A DNA stretch of 64,000 nucleotides from an uncultured Pirellulaceae bacterium (GTDB taxonomy: Bacteria > Planctomycetota > Planctomycetia > Pirellulales > Pirellulaceae), in assembly GCA_938084685.1 (NCBI GenBank), contig CALKGE010000011.1:248001-312000 (forward strand), read 5' to 3'. A program made the translations under genes and the position numbers. Below the pieces are notes generated by a model that was not told where the DNA came from, did not search any database, and saw only the letters and a program-made list of their open reading frames with translations. Positions 54,967-64,000 of this stretch are shown here, piece after piece (the stretch's first letter is position 1; the number at the start of each line of letters is the position of its first letter).

Positions 54967-56772
54967 CTAGCTGATGAAATTCTTAACTGCTTCATCAGCA
55001 AATCCAGCCACCCATTGCCAGCAGACAATGAGAAAGACAGTGGGAACGGTAACCAAAATGACATAGGCCATTTCAATTCGGCCCACCGGACGGTCACCCA
55101 AGTGATGTTCTTCGTTAGGCTCTCGCATGACCATCGTCTTAATGACTCTCAGGTAATAGAAGAGACTTATTGCCGTATTGATCCCACCGGCGAGCAGCAG
55201 AATAAGCAGTGCCGAGGAACCCGCAGTACTATAACCATCCGCCAACGAGGCGAAGATGGCAAATTTCCCGAGAAATCCTGACAGCGGCGGAAGACCGACC
55301 AGACTGAAAAAGATCAAAGCCAGGCAAATCACGAGTACGGGCCGGCTTTTAATCATACCCGAGTAATCTTCGATTTCTTCGCTACCCACATAGTTTCGCA
55401 GGAAGGCGATGATAGCGAATGCCCCCAGATTCAGGAAAAGGTAAACCACGATGTACTGGATAAGAGCACTCGCAGCCTCTTCAGCCGCAGCATTGTCTGT
55501 GCTGAGCATCATCATGAGTGGCGAAATTGCCATCATCATATAACCGGCATGGGCAATCGTAGAATACGCCAGAAGCCGTTTGATGTTCTTCTGTCCGTAA
55601 GCCGCCAGGTTTCCAAATGTCGCAGTAATAACTGCAAAAAACGCAACCAACAATCCAATGAAGTTTCGCACCGGAGTCAATGCTTCGTCATAGGCCTGTT
55701 TGATTTCGTGGCGAACATCCACGACGGTGATTTCCTCGGCTCCAGGTTCCTGTGGCTCGACATGCAATACGGTACTACTGTCTCCATCGACGACCGCTTC
55801 CACCGCGTCCGAATCATCTTCGAGCAATACCCACTGTGTCGAGGTTACATCGCTGAGGCTGGTTTCCTGGTGGGATTCAAAGGCGCGAGTGGGACCAATT
55901 TCATGCAAGGGGACCGAACCAAGTCCAACCGCCAGTCGCAGCAAGAGAGCCAGAGCAGCCGCTTTCGACGCCACACTGAGAAATGCATTCACCTCGGCAC
56001 AAGCTCCGTGGAAAACATCAGGAGCCCAGAAGTGGAAGGGAACGGCCGATAGCTTGAAGGCAACTCCCACCGAAATCATGACTGCGGCCAGACAGAGAAC
56101 CGCTTGTTCACCGAGTCCCGCAGCAGGAATAACTTCCGCCAGCGACAAGGCCATGGTTGGCAGGTGAGCCGTACCGGTCAGACCAACCAGTAACGAAATA
56201 CCATAGAGCATCACGCCTGCCGCACCAGCTCCGTAAATCGCATACTTCAAAGCTGCTTCACTACCACGCTTACGTCCCTTGATCAAACCTGCCAGAACGT
56301 AGGAAGGAACGCCTGCCATTTCAATCGCCAGGAAAACAATCAGCAGGTGATTTGCCGAGGCCATGAGGCACATGCCCAGCGTCGAGCCAAAGACAAGCGA
56401 GTACACATCAGCACCATCATCTCTGTCCGGCACTCCCGAAATCTTGGTAAACACCAGAAACAGAACAAGAAAGAGCATCAAAACCGTACGAATGGCAATC
56501 GTCAAACCATCATGAACCAACAGCCCCGTAAATAACTCTTCGCTTTGAACATCACCGCCACACAACTGCAGAGGATTACTGAAAATCAGACCGACAACCG
56601 CTCCGGCCAAGGCAACCCAAAACAGGTCCAGCTTGTTGGTAATCAACCGTACTGCCAAAAACAGTACGATAGAGACACACAACGTGATCTCCGGCAGGAA
56701 CAGTTTCAGACTGTTTGCCGAGTCTGCCTTGAGGGCATCAATTAATTGATAAAAGTCAGTTGTTAATTCCAT
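54967..56772 (-). CDS. nuoN: NADH-quinone oxidoreductase subunit N
   Basis: 601-residue antiporter-like subunit of complex I. Family motifs: VFLAIEMAGVPSYVLAGLIK with the essential Glu, VGVAFKLSAVPFHFWAPDVF with the essential Lys, and NIKRLLAYSTIAHAGYMMMA. It is about 110 residues longer than E. coli NuoN (~485). Most of the excess is a hydrophilic block at residues ~289-366 (bases 55675-55908), between membrane helices. It translocates protons together with NuoL and NuoM. It is the last nuo gene of the cluster, before the ferritin-like gene. Confidence 0.95.
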   Translation of the reverse strand: MELTTDFYQLIDALKADSANSLKLFLPEITLCVSIVLFLAVRLITNKLDLFWVALAGAVVGLIFSNPLQLCGGDVQSEELFTGLLVHDGLTIAIRTVLMLFLVLFLVFTKISGVPDRDDGADVYSLVFGSTLGMCLMASANHLLIVFLAIEMAGVPSYVLAGLIKGRKRGSEAALKYAIYGAGAAGVMLYGISLLVGLTGTAHLPTMALSLAEVIPAAGLGEQAVLCLAAVMISVGVAFKLSAVPFHFWAPDVFHGACAEVNAFLSVASKAAALALLLRLAVGLGSVPLHEIGPTRAFESHQETSLSDVTSTQWVLLEDDSDAVEAVVDGDSSTVLHVEPQEPGAEEITVVDVRHEIKQAYDEALTPVRNFIGLLVAFFAVITATFGNLAAYGQKNIKRLLAYSTIAHAGYMMMAISPLMMMLSTDNAAAEEAASALIQYIVVYLFLNLGAFAIIAFLRNYVGSEEIEDYSGMIKSRPVLVICLALIFFSLVGLPPLSGFLGKFAIFASLADGYSTAGSSALLILLLAGGINTAISLFYYLRVIKTMVMREPNEEHHLGDRPVGRIEMAYVILVTVPTVFLIVCWQWVAGFADEAVKNFIS

Positions 56773-56838
56773 TGGTTTTTTAACTTTTGGGAAAGTTCTA
56801 AATTCACAAAACCGTGATTCGTTGTCCTGATCGAGATG

Positions 56839-58656
56839 CTAATTTACCAACGCGACCTCGGAGAGTTCTGCGTTGCTAGCTGATTCACCTTCACCATGAG
56901 CTTCTACCTCATGATCAGCGTCCTCTTCTGCCGCATCTCCCTCCTGTTCGTCCGTCTCGACATCCTCGTCGGCTTCCTCAGCGTGAGCCAAGGCATCCTC
57001 ATAACCGACTCGCCATTCATTCAACGAAGTAACCTGCTGGCCAACCGTTTTGTCCATGTACTGAATCAGTGAATTCGGGAACACTCCGAAGAAAATAGCC
57101 AGCGACAACAGAATAGCGCCTGTGGCGAATTCGCGATTATTAACCGGTTTGATTTCTTCTGCATGCGGACCTTTGTATTCGGGACCCAGGTAAACTCGTT
57201 GCAGAGTCCACAGGATGTACCCTGCTGTAAAGATCACGACACTGGCTGAAATAATTGCCAGCAGCGGGCTGAATCGCCAGACGCTCAGAACCACCAGGAC
57301 TTCACCGATAAACCCACAGAGCCCTGGAAGCCCCAGACCGGCAAAGAAGAGTCCCATCGCCAACGCAGTATATTTAGGCATCTGACCATAGAGACCACCG
57401 AATTCGTTGAGATTCCGATGATGAACACGGTCGTAAATAATCCCGACCATAAAGAACATACCGGCGGATGAAATACCATGACCAATCATCTGATACATGG
57501 CTCCCGTAATCCCCATCTTCCAGTAGTCGCCATTGCCCACCAGTGTCCAGACACCAAAGCCAACCATGACGTAGCCCATATGACTTACAGAACTGTAGGC
57601 GACCACACGTTTGAAGTCCGTCTGAGCCAGCGCGGCAAACGCTCCGTAAACCATACTGGCAACCCCCAGACCAACGACCAGATAGGACAACTCAAATCCA
57701 CCTGCCGGGCAAATGGGATAACAAATACGAATAATACCGTAACCACCCATCTTCAAAAGCACGCCGGCCAGGATCATGGAAATCGGAGTCGGAGCTTCCA
57801 CGTGAGCATCCGGTAACCAGGTATGCACCGGTATCGATGGCACTTTCACAATAAAGCCGATAAACAGCAACAGGAAACACCACCATTGAAGCTCTGTACT
57901 AAAGCTGTCGGTATGCTGAGCCAGTTCGGCCAGAGCGACCAGGTTGAAGGTATGAACAGCAGACGTAGACTCTGCCACGGTGCTGACCACATCTGCTGAG
58001 ATCACATTCTGGCTTGCCAATTCAGCCAGGATCGCTGGATCGAGCAAAGTCAGATCACTATTGAAGTAGATCATCAGGATCGCAATCAGCATCAGGACTG
58101 AACCGAGCAGCGTGTACAGGAAAAACTTGATTGCCGCATATTCACGACGCGGACCACCCCAAATACCGATCAGGAAGTACATGGGCAACAGCATGACTTC
58201 CCAGAACACATAAAACAGGAAGAAATCCAAAGCAAGAAATACACCGATCATCCCGGTTTCCAGAAGCAGAAACAGGATACAGTACGCCTTCACATGTTTC
58301 TTGATGGACCAGCTGGCCAGGATGGCCAGAATACTGATACCGGTGGTCAAGAGAATCAACGGAAAGCTGATTCCATCCACTCCCATGGCATAGGCGATGT
58401 CAAACGAAGGAATCCATTCAACACTAAATGCACTTTGCATCGAGGCCAACTCAGTATCAAAGGCAGTATCCCCGGCAAACAGAAATGTCATCAACGTGAC
58501 CAGAAAAGTCGCAATCGAGATCGCCAATGTTGCACCAAGCAACATGTTCTGGTTTTCTTTCTCATTGACTCCGTTTTCATCCTTCTTGCTCGGCATGAAG
58601 GCAATCGCGAGGGCACCAAGAGTGGGCAAAAATACAATTAAGCTAATCAATAACAT
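56839..58656 (-). CDS. nuoM: NADH-quinone oxidoreductase subunit M
   Basis: 605-residue antiporter-like subunit. The essential Glu lies in FYVFWEVMLLPMYFLIG and the Lys in FIVKVPSIPVHTWLPDAHVE. It starts after GGAAGAG. The C-terminus carries an acidic, His-containing tail of ~55 residues (HAEEADEDVETDEQEGDAAE), and there is a Ser/Val/Ala-rich insertion of ~45 residues before the KVPSIP helix; both are absent from E. coli NuoM (509 residues). Proton translocation in complex I. Confidence 0.95.
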   Translation of the reverse strand: MLLISLIVFLPTLGALAIAFMPSKKDENGVNEKENQNMLLGATLAISIATFLVTLMTFLFAGDTAFDTELASMQSAFSVEWIPSFDIAYAMGVDGISFPLILLTTGISILAILASWSIKKHVKAYCILFLLLETGMIGVFLALDFFLFYVFWEVMLLPMYFLIGIWGGPRREYAAIKFFLYTLLGSVLMLIAILMIYFNSDLTLLDPAILAELASQNVISADVVSTVAESTSAVHTFNLVALAELAQHTDSFSTELQWWCFLLLFIGFIVKVPSIPVHTWLPDAHVEAPTPISMILAGVLLKMGGYGIIRICYPICPAGGFELSYLVVGLGVASMVYGAFAALAQTDFKRVVAYSSVSHMGYVMVGFGVWTLVGNGDYWKMGITGAMYQMIGHGISSAGMFFMVGIIYDRVHHRNLNEFGGLYGQMPKYTALAMGLFFAGLGLPGLCGFIGEVLVVLSVWRFSPLLAIISASVVIFTAGYILWTLQRVYLGPEYKGPHAEEIKPVNNREFATGAILLSLAIFFGVFPNSLIQYMDKTVGQQVTSLNEWRVGYEDALAHAEEADEDVETDEQEGDAAEEDADHEVEAHGEGESASNAELSEVALVN

Positions 58657-58736
58657 GTTTTTACTCTTCCAGTTATGGGTGAAGCCTTAGTGCTTCGAGT
58701 TATAGGAAAAAGTGTTTCGTTCGTTTCAAAAATGCC

Positions 58737-61604
58737 TTATCTGGTACTGGCCGTGGCCGGGTCCCACATAAAACTTACAAAGACAAATATTGCCACTGCA
58801 CCAATCACAATGAATAACACGTATTGGCGAAGATTTCCTGTCTGAACACGTCGCAATGAGGTACCCACTCGGTAAACCGAGCGACCAACCGAATCGACAA
58901 ATCCATCAATTACAAATCCATCCGAAATCCGCGTCCAGACATTGGCAACCTTTTTGGTGGCACGAGCCGAGAAGTGGATGATCGCATCAAAGATATGCTT
59001 ATCAATTGCGGAGACAAATCTTCCAATTACCTTGGAAGGACGCACGAAGAGGAATTCATACAATTCGTCAAACCACCATTTATTTCGCAGGAAGTTGTAG
59101 ATGCCTCCGAATTGTGCTTTCACTTCTGCTGCTCGGAGAAAACGGTTCGGCGGTGTGGCGTACATCAGAAACGCGAGTGTAATCCCGATAATGCCTGACA
59201 GTGTTGCCAGCAAAGTCACTGGGAATTTGACACTCCATTGATGACTTAAATGTTCGTCTGGAACGACAACATCCGAACCCAAACCGGCAAGTGTCTGACC
59301 AGCTACTGCGTCGGGACGAGCAGCTTCGAGCAAATATCCCAGTTCAACACCTGATGACAGAGGGTTCGCCCAGGCCACACCAATCGCCATCACTGCCAAA
59401 ATCAGCAGGGGATGCACCATCCGAGGATACTCGTGAGCATGAGAAAATCGTTCTTCATCGCGTGGCTTACCGACGAAGGTCATAAACCACATGCGGAACA
59501 TGTAAAAGGCGGTAATGGCAGCACTTCCCAGAGCAATCCAGAAGAACGGACCTCCAAAAGCCCATCCATTATGCGTGCCCCAGCTGAATGCCTGTTCCAG
59601 AATCGCATCTTTCGAATAATAACCACTCGTACCAAGAATAAACGGTATTCCAGCTCCGGCAATTGCCAGACAACCAACAAACATTGTCCAGGCAGTGATT
59701 GGAATCTTCTTTCGGAGTCCACCCATTTCTGTCATTTCATTGGTATGGACAGCATGAATGACAGAACCGGATCCCATAAAGAGCAGTGACTTGAAGAACG
59801 CATGCGTAAACAGGTGCATCAGACCGGCAACCCAGCCTCCCACGCCCAAAGCCATTATCATGTAACCGAGTTGTGAGATTGTGGAATAGGCCAGCACTTT
59901 TTTGATGTCCGTCGCGACAATAGCAATTGTGGCTCCGATAAACAGCGTAATGGTACCGATAATTGCAATCACGAATAATGCTTCGGGAACCAGCATCGGG
60001 AAGAATCGTCCAACCAGAAATACCCCGGCTGCAACCATCGTGGCTGAGTGAACCAGCGCGGAAACTGGTGTCGGGCCTTCCATCGCATCGGGCAACCAGA
60101 CGTGCAGCGGGAACTGGGCACTCTTTCCTACACAACCGCAGAAAATACCAAGCCCCCCGACGATCATCAGCCAATAACCTAGCGGAGACTTACCTTCTTC
60201 CGCTCGGATTTCATTAATCGCAGCCAGCGCCTCCGACTCGGAAACTTCGTGTTCTGCTGCATACTCTTGAATCTCAGCCGCATGGAACTCTGTCGCAAAG
60301 CCACTGGGAATAGCAGTTTCCAGAGTAGGGTGACTGTGATCGGCTGCATCGTGCAGATGAGCCACCTGAGCGGCGCCGCCCATCTGTTCAAATAACTCGT
60401 CGTAATTAAAAGTTCCAAAACCGGTCCAGAAAATCATCAAACCGATGATCATTCCAAAGTCGCCAACTCGGTTCGCAATAAAAGCCTTGTTTGCCGCTGT
60501 CGAAGCACTCTTACGTTCCACGTAAAAACCGATCAGGAAGAACGAGCAGATACCGACCAGTTCCCAGAACACAAAAGTCATGGCGATGTTACCAGCCAGT
60601 ACCAGCCCCAGCATGCTGAAGCAGAAGAGTGACAAAGCCTGGAAGAATCGTGGGTAACGACCCTTTCGTTGGCAATGACTTCCATCTGGCATTACGACTT
60701 CGTGGTCAACAAATGCGTAATCTTCTTCACTGACGTCTCCACTGTCGTGACCATGATCTCCATGGTCTCCATGGTCCGGGTGGTGATCGTCATGATGATC
60801 GCCGTGAGATCCACCGGTCCAGAATTTCTTGTAGAAGTTGCCCAGGAAACGGTTGTGGTCGGGGTCAACATGAGGATCCCGTTTGCTTTCTGGTAACTCG
60901 TCATCCATGTATTTGGATGCATACCAGTGAATCAACGTAGCGATAAACGTCACCATACAGAACATGGCGATCGTTAAGGAGTCAATGTAATAGCCAATGG
61001 AAAGCTTCAGGTCGCCAAACGTACCCAACGTGTAATATTCACCATGCGACGCCGCAAAAACAGGTCCATGCGATGCATGAGCGGAATCGTCATGGTCATC
61101 CTCAGATGATTGCTGCTCGCCAGCATGCTCATCTTCCCAGGCAACGAAGACTTCGCCATCAGATAATACCGACGCCTGATCTTCTCCGTCCGACTCAGCC
61201 TGATCCGACTCGCCGTCATCTTCCTGACCGTGATCGGCTGCGGCATCACCATCATAAGTAGTATGTTGCTCGTCGTCCTGATGCTCATCGTGCTCACCAG
61301 GCTCACCATGTTCTGCATGGTCTGCATGGTCGACATGTTCGAGGTGCTCAAGATGAGCTTTGTTCGCCGCTTTAAGTTCTGCCAAAGCTGTGCGGTTGGA
61401 CTGACCGTGATTATCCGCTCCTAACCAGATAAACAGAGAAACAAAAGATAGCAGGGCAGCACCAGCGATAGCCGCCAGCGAAATATTCGCCGCGATTTTA
61501 CTCTGACCGTTTCGACGCAGCGTATGTCCCAATAAGAGGTTTACAAAAAACGCACTTAACGGCAGTAATACAGCAACGCCCAGTAAGATATGAAGATTAT
61601 TCAT
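58737..61604 (-). CDS. nuoL: NADH-quinone oxidoreductase subunit L with His-rich inserts
   Basis: 955 residues, compared with 613 in E. coli. Core motifs are intact: TFVFWELVGICSFFLIGFY (essential Glu), GKSAQFPLHVWLPDAMEGPT (essential Lys) and the C-terminal lateral helix region. Three inserts enlarge it. Residues 64-190 hold 16 His, of which six are at exact three-residue spacing (84-99). Residues 232-312 hold 13 His, nine of them in 267-286. Residues 403-474 are milder. All lie between membrane helices. By comparison with the E. coli topology, inserts 1 and 3 should face the periplasm and insert 2 the cytoplasm. The start overlaps the nuoK stop by one base (TAATG). Confidence 0.95.
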   Translation of the reverse strand: MNNLHILLGVAVLLPLSAFFVNLLLGHTLRRNGQSKIAANISLAAIAGAALLSFVSLFIWLGADNHGQSNRTALAELKAANKAHLEHLEHVDHADHAEHGEPGEHDEHQDDEQHTTYDGDAAADHGQEDDGESDQAESDGEDQASVLSDGEVFVAWEDEHAGEQQSSEDDHDDSAHASHGPVFAASHGEYYTLGTFGDLKLSIGYYIDSLTIAMFCMVTFIATLIHWYASKYMDDELPESKRDPHVDPDHNRFLGNFYKKFWTGGSHGDHHDDHHPDHGDHGDHGHDSGDVSEEDYAFVDHEVVMPDGSHCQRKGRYPRFFQALSLFCFSMLGLVLAGNIAMTFVFWELVGICSFFLIGFYVERKSASTAANKAFIANRVGDFGMIIGLMIFWTGFGTFNYDELFEQMGGAAQVAHLHDAADHSHPTLETAIPSGFATEFHAAEIQEYAAEHEVSESEALAAINEIRAEEGKSPLGYWLMIVGGLGIFCGCVGKSAQFPLHVWLPDAMEGPTPVSALVHSATMVAAGVFLVGRFFPMLVPEALFVIAIIGTITLFIGATIAIVATDIKKVLAYSTISQLGYMIMALGVGGWVAGLMHLFTHAFFKSLLFMGSGSVIHAVHTNEMTEMGGLRKKIPITAWTMFVGCLAIAGAGIPFILGTSGYYSKDAILEQAFSWGTHNGWAFGGPFFWIALGSAAITAFYMFRMWFMTFVGKPRDEERFSHAHEYPRMVHPLLILAVMAIGVAWANPLSSGVELGYLLEAARPDAVAGQTLAGLGSDVVVPDEHLSHQWSVKFPVTLLATLSGIIGITLAFLMYATPPNRFLRAAEVKAQFGGIYNFLRNKWWFDELYEFLFVRPSKVIGRFVSAIDKHIFDAIIHFSARATKKVANVWTRISDGFVIDGFVDSVGRSVYRVGTSLRRVQTGNLRQYVLFIVIGAVAIFVFVSFMWDPATASTR

Positions 61605-61939
61605 TAGCCGTTTAACTCGTTTGCTCTATCTACGTCCACAGTGTTGTGGTTGTTATAAAAATTCAATGCGATCGCCAAAGCCACGGCCGCTTCAGCAGCC
61701 GCCAGTACGATCACAAACAGGGCGATCAACTGACCGTCCAATCCCAACGATCCTTCAGGTCGAAGGACTTTACTCCCAAAAGCAATGAAATTCATGTTGG
61801 CTCCATTGAGGACCAGCTCCACGCCCATCAAGACTCCCAACAAATTACGTTTTGTGGCCATGCAGACGGCGCCCAGTACAAAAAGTACGGCTCCTACTGC
61901 CAAATACCAGGAAACGGAAACTGTTCCAATCAACAACAT
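61604..61939 (-). CDS. nuoK: NADH-quinone oxidoreductase subunit K
   Basis: 111 residues from the ATG at 61939; a longer frame begins at 62029 but its 30 extra residues are charged and unlike NuoK. Three membrane helices. The two conserved Glu are E41 (LMGVELVLNGANMNF) and E83 (VLAAAEAAVALAIAL). Small proton-channel subunit between NuoJ and NuoN. Its stop overlaps the nuoL start (TAATG). Confidence 0.95.
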   Translation of the reverse strand: MLLIGTVSVSWYLAVGAVLFVLGAVCMATKRNLLGVLMGVELVLNGANMNFIAFGSKVLRPEGSLGLDGQLIALFVIVLAAAEAAVALAIALNFYNNHNTVDVDRANELNG

Positions 61940-61979
61940 TTTGAAATTCCCATCACTCTTTTCTAGTGAATGCCTGTTC

Positions 61980-62723
61980 TCACTCGTTCTCGTCACTTTG
62001 CTCCAGCGGATTAAGCGCCGACTTCCCACGATGAGTCACCACGTAGGTTTCTTCCTCTAACCGTTCCGGTTCCTGTTCCATCTTGAACAGCATCAGCTTC
62101 GCCCGACTACTCTTATCATCTGTCGCATGCGAGAGCTTTTTGGTACGAGCCATATAGGCTGCACCAATCAAAACCACTAACAGATGGATCGAAACAATAA
62201 TAAAAGGCATCAGATACCCTGACTTACCTTCCTCTACTGCATCCTTCGAATCACCCAACGAATCCACTCGAATACCCGTCAGTGCTAATCCGATAGGCGT
62301 AGCTTCTTTGGTGGCCTGAATCTGAGCATCTTCAAGATTCTGAGGCGTATTCCAGTCTTCGGCTCCAAAAGCACCGAAGAGCAGGATCATCAGCAGGGAA
62401 CCACCTACGATGGTTGCCAGAATCCAGTCCTGCGTATGTGTATCCATATTGATGAAGTCTTTTTGCGCTGTCAGCATGACTCCGAAAATCAACAGCACCA
62501 GCGTGCCGCCAACGTAGATCATCAACTGCATCGCCCCCACGAACTCAGCTCCAGCCAGGAAAAACAGACCAGCTGTCGAACCAAGTGACAGGACGAGATA
62601 AAACGCCATGCGAACAACATTCTTACTGAGCAACACACCAAACCCGAATCCGATGGCTGCAGCGGCGAATATGATGAAGAAAAACTGATGCCAATAAGGC
62701 CAGGCAACTGCAATCAAATCCAT
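61980..62723 (-). CDS. nuoJ: NADH-quinone oxidoreductase subunit J
   Basis: 247 residues with five membrane helices. The core is recognisable: VRMAFYLVLSLGSTAGLFFL and GAMQLMIYVGGTLVLLIFGV. It exceeds the E. coli subunit (184 residues) because of a ~50-residue linker before the last helix and a cytoplasmic-type charged tail (EQEPERLEEETYVVTHRGKS). It starts within the nuoH stop (TAATG overlap), showing a tightly packed operon. Confidence 0.94.
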   Translation of the reverse strand: MDLIAVAWPYWHQFFFIIFAAAAIGFGFGVLLSKNVVRMAFYLVLSLGSTAGLFFLAGAEFVGAMQLMIYVGGTLVLLIFGVMLTAQKDFINMDTHTQDWILATIVGGSLLMILLFGAFGAEDWNTPQNLEDAQIQATKEATPIGLALTGIRVDSLGDSKDAVEEGKSGYLMPFIIVSIHLLVVLIGAAYMARTKKLSHATDDKSSRAKLMLFKMEQEPERLEEETYVVTHRGKSALNPLEQSDENE

Positions 62724-64000
62724 TATCGCTCACCTCCTTTCACAACCGAAACGGGTACGGTGTTGGCAAACACCTCATCCGCTTTCACTGTCTTATCTTC
62801 TGCATGAGGAGTTTCATCATCGGAAGCTTCACTGGAGGCATTCTCAGAGCCCTGCTGGTGCTCCAACCCATGAGTCCAAAGCTCGTGGTGATGGTAGCGA
62901 GGACTCCCCAGCAACGAATTAGCCGTGGGCAAATCAAGAGCCTGCCAGGCAGTCGCACCCAGAAATCCAACTGCTGCCAGAGGGACGCAATACTTCAAGC
63001 ACATCGTCATTACCTGGTCGATTCGCAGACGAGGAAACGTCCAACGAATCCACATCATGACCGTCACGCCAATGATGCCTTTGAACAACAGATTCCCGAC
63101 TCCCAGCAGACGAGCGATGATGACCTGCAGGTTAACGCTGGAGAAAAAGCCACCCGCAGTTTCATCAAAAGCCTGAACGTCAGGATTTCCAAGCTGATCA
63201 ATACTCAAAAACGAGAGAATATCAGCGATGGGAATCGGACCATGCGGTCCACCAAAGAAGAGGATGCTGGCCAGAGCAGAAACGACAAACATCGAACTGT
63301 ACTCGGCCATAAAAAACAGACTCCAACGCAAGCCTGAATACTCTGTATGAAATCCAGCCACCAATTCACTTTCCGCTTCAGCCAGGTCGAACGGAGCCCG
63401 GTTCACGCCAGCGGTGGCACATGTGAAGTAAATAATCGCAGTCAGAAATGTGAAAGGATCATTAAACACCAGCCAGTTGGTAAAGTAGCCCGCCTGCATG
63501 TTAGCGATCGTTGTCAGATTCATCGTGCCACAGATCAGCACAGGAACGACAACACACATCCCCAGAGGCACTTCGTAACTAACCACCTGAGCAGCTTCAC
63601 GCATGGCACCAAACAGCGACCACTTCGAACCCGAAGCATATCCAGCCAGAATGACACTGAAGACTTCCAGCCCCAGCACAGCCAATACAAAGAAGACCGC
63701 CGTGTTAACATGCTGCCCGACAACTCCATCGGCAAATGGCAATGCGATAAAGGCAGCATAGCTGGCAGCCAGACCGACATAGGGCGCGATCTTGAACAGA
63801 AACTTGTCTGCCAAATCCGGAGTGAGATCCTCTTTGGCAATCAGTTTAATACCATCAGCCAACGTCTGCAGCCAGCCAAATTTACCACCGACACGGGTAG
63901 GTCCGAGTCGGTCCTGAATGCGGCCAGAGATTTTTCGCTCCATCCAGATAAAGAGCAAAGCTCCTACTGCGACAACGTGCAGGATCAGCACAGCAGCCAC
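62723..64000 (-). CDS. nuoH: NADH-quinone oxidoreductase subunit H (5' end outside window)
   Basis: 425 residues of the C-terminal part are present; the gene continues beyond 64000, so its start is not seen. Family sequence FIWMERKISGRIQDRLGPTR, then FGWLQTLADGIKLIAKEDLT, marks NuoH, which forms the quinone chamber of complex I. AEAESELVAGFHTEYSGLRW is the conserved acidic loop. The C-terminus adds a ~55-residue His/acidic tail (HHHELWTHGLEHQQ) beyond the last helix. The gene directly precedes nuoJ; nuoI, which usually lies between them, is absent here. Confidence 0.95.
   Translation of the reverse strand: MAAVLILHVVAVGALLFIWMERKISGRIQDRLGPTRVGGKFGWLQTLADGIKLIAKEDLTPDLADKFLFKIAPYVGLAASYAAFIALPFADGVVGQHVNTAVFFVLAVLGLEVFSVILAGYASGSKWSLFGAMREAAQVVSYEVPLGMCVVVPVLICGTMNLTTIANMQAGYFTNWLVFNDPFTFLTAIIYFTCATAGVNRAPFDLAEAESELVAGFHTEYSGLRWSLFFMAEYSSMFVVSALASILFFGGPHGPIPIADILSFLSIDQLGNPDVQAFDETAGGFFSSVNLQVIIARLLGVGNLLFKGIIGVTVMMWIRWTFPRLRIDQVMTMCLKYCVPLAAVGFLGATAWQALDLPTANSLLGSPRYHHHELWTHGLEHQQGSENASSEASDDETPHAEDKTVKADEVFANTVPVSVVKGGER

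Noticed and set aside
1..64000. CRISPR arrays, insertion sequences, tRNA and rRNA genes
   Set aside because: I looked for regular direct repeats, transposase-like proteins and tRNA-like arms in the gaps and found none; a covariance-model scan would be decisive for tRNAs.

Overview
The window reads as chromosomal DNA from a marine or freshwater planctomycete (Planctomycetota, probably Planctomycetaceae-like; I cannot name the genus). The signs are the protein families present: a DUF1501 protein, a DUF1549/DUF1553 protein with CxxCH motifs, PPC-domain and WD40/cytochrome c fusions, a PVC-type heme-binding dehydrogenase-like protein, a TIGR03067 protein, a DUF6807 (PmoA-family) protein, Tat-exported Gfo/Idh/MocA enzymes and long secreted proteins of unknown function. 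I see no prophage, insertion sequence, CRISPR array, rRNA or tRNA. Genes are dense and base composition looks even, so the window appears to be ordinary core and lineage-specific DNA, not a recent island.

Left part (1-8.0 kb): a TonB/ExbB/ExbD energiser with tonB divergent from exbBD, a TonB-dependent receptor, a secreted unknown, a UDP-glucuronate decarboxylase-type epimerase and a secreted DUF6807 protein. 8.4-18.9 kb: csrA with a small unknown gene just upstream, then a four-gene same-strand block (DUF1501, PPC-domain protein, DUF1549/1553 cytochrome-like protein, WD40-cytochrome-coiled-coil fusion), a typical planctomycete surface/periplasmic module. 18.9-22.4 kb: YjbQ, a small conserved protein behind a long non-coding leader with a strong terminator, then tmk-holB. 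22.4-31.9 kb: a large TolC-family lipoprotein, secreted unknowns, a DUF11 lipoprotein and a stand-alone LigD-phosphoesterase-like protein.

Middle (31.9-42 kb): tyrS, ispD and an acyl-CoA-synthetase-like gene, a convergent DUF4430/DUF6580 pair that may handle a small cofactor (possibly a corrinoid), a secreted HEAT-like protein with a Met/Gly repeat tract, TIGR03067, DUF523, and a membrane protein translationally coupled to an HI0933-type flavoprotein. 42-54.5 kb: two tandem GT-C glycosyltransferase-like paralogues, a secreted alpha/beta hydrolase, two SDR enzymes, a leucine-rich-repeat protein with a charged helical tail, a Gfo/Idh/MocA enzyme, the PVC-type heme protein and a TatD nuclease-like hydrolase.

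Right end (54.5-64 kb): a ferritin-like gene and the membrane arm of complex I in the order nuoH-J-K-L-M-N (reading leftward), lacking nuoI between H and J. The antiporter-like subunits carry unusual acidic and histidine-rich insertions, most strikingly NuoL. The strongest items for follow-up are these complex I insertions, the long leader before the 73-residue protein at 20.1 kb, the perfect 16-bp hairpin over the tolC-like stop codon, and the DUF4430/DUF6580 pair. I do not see a clearly novel defence or biosynthetic system.
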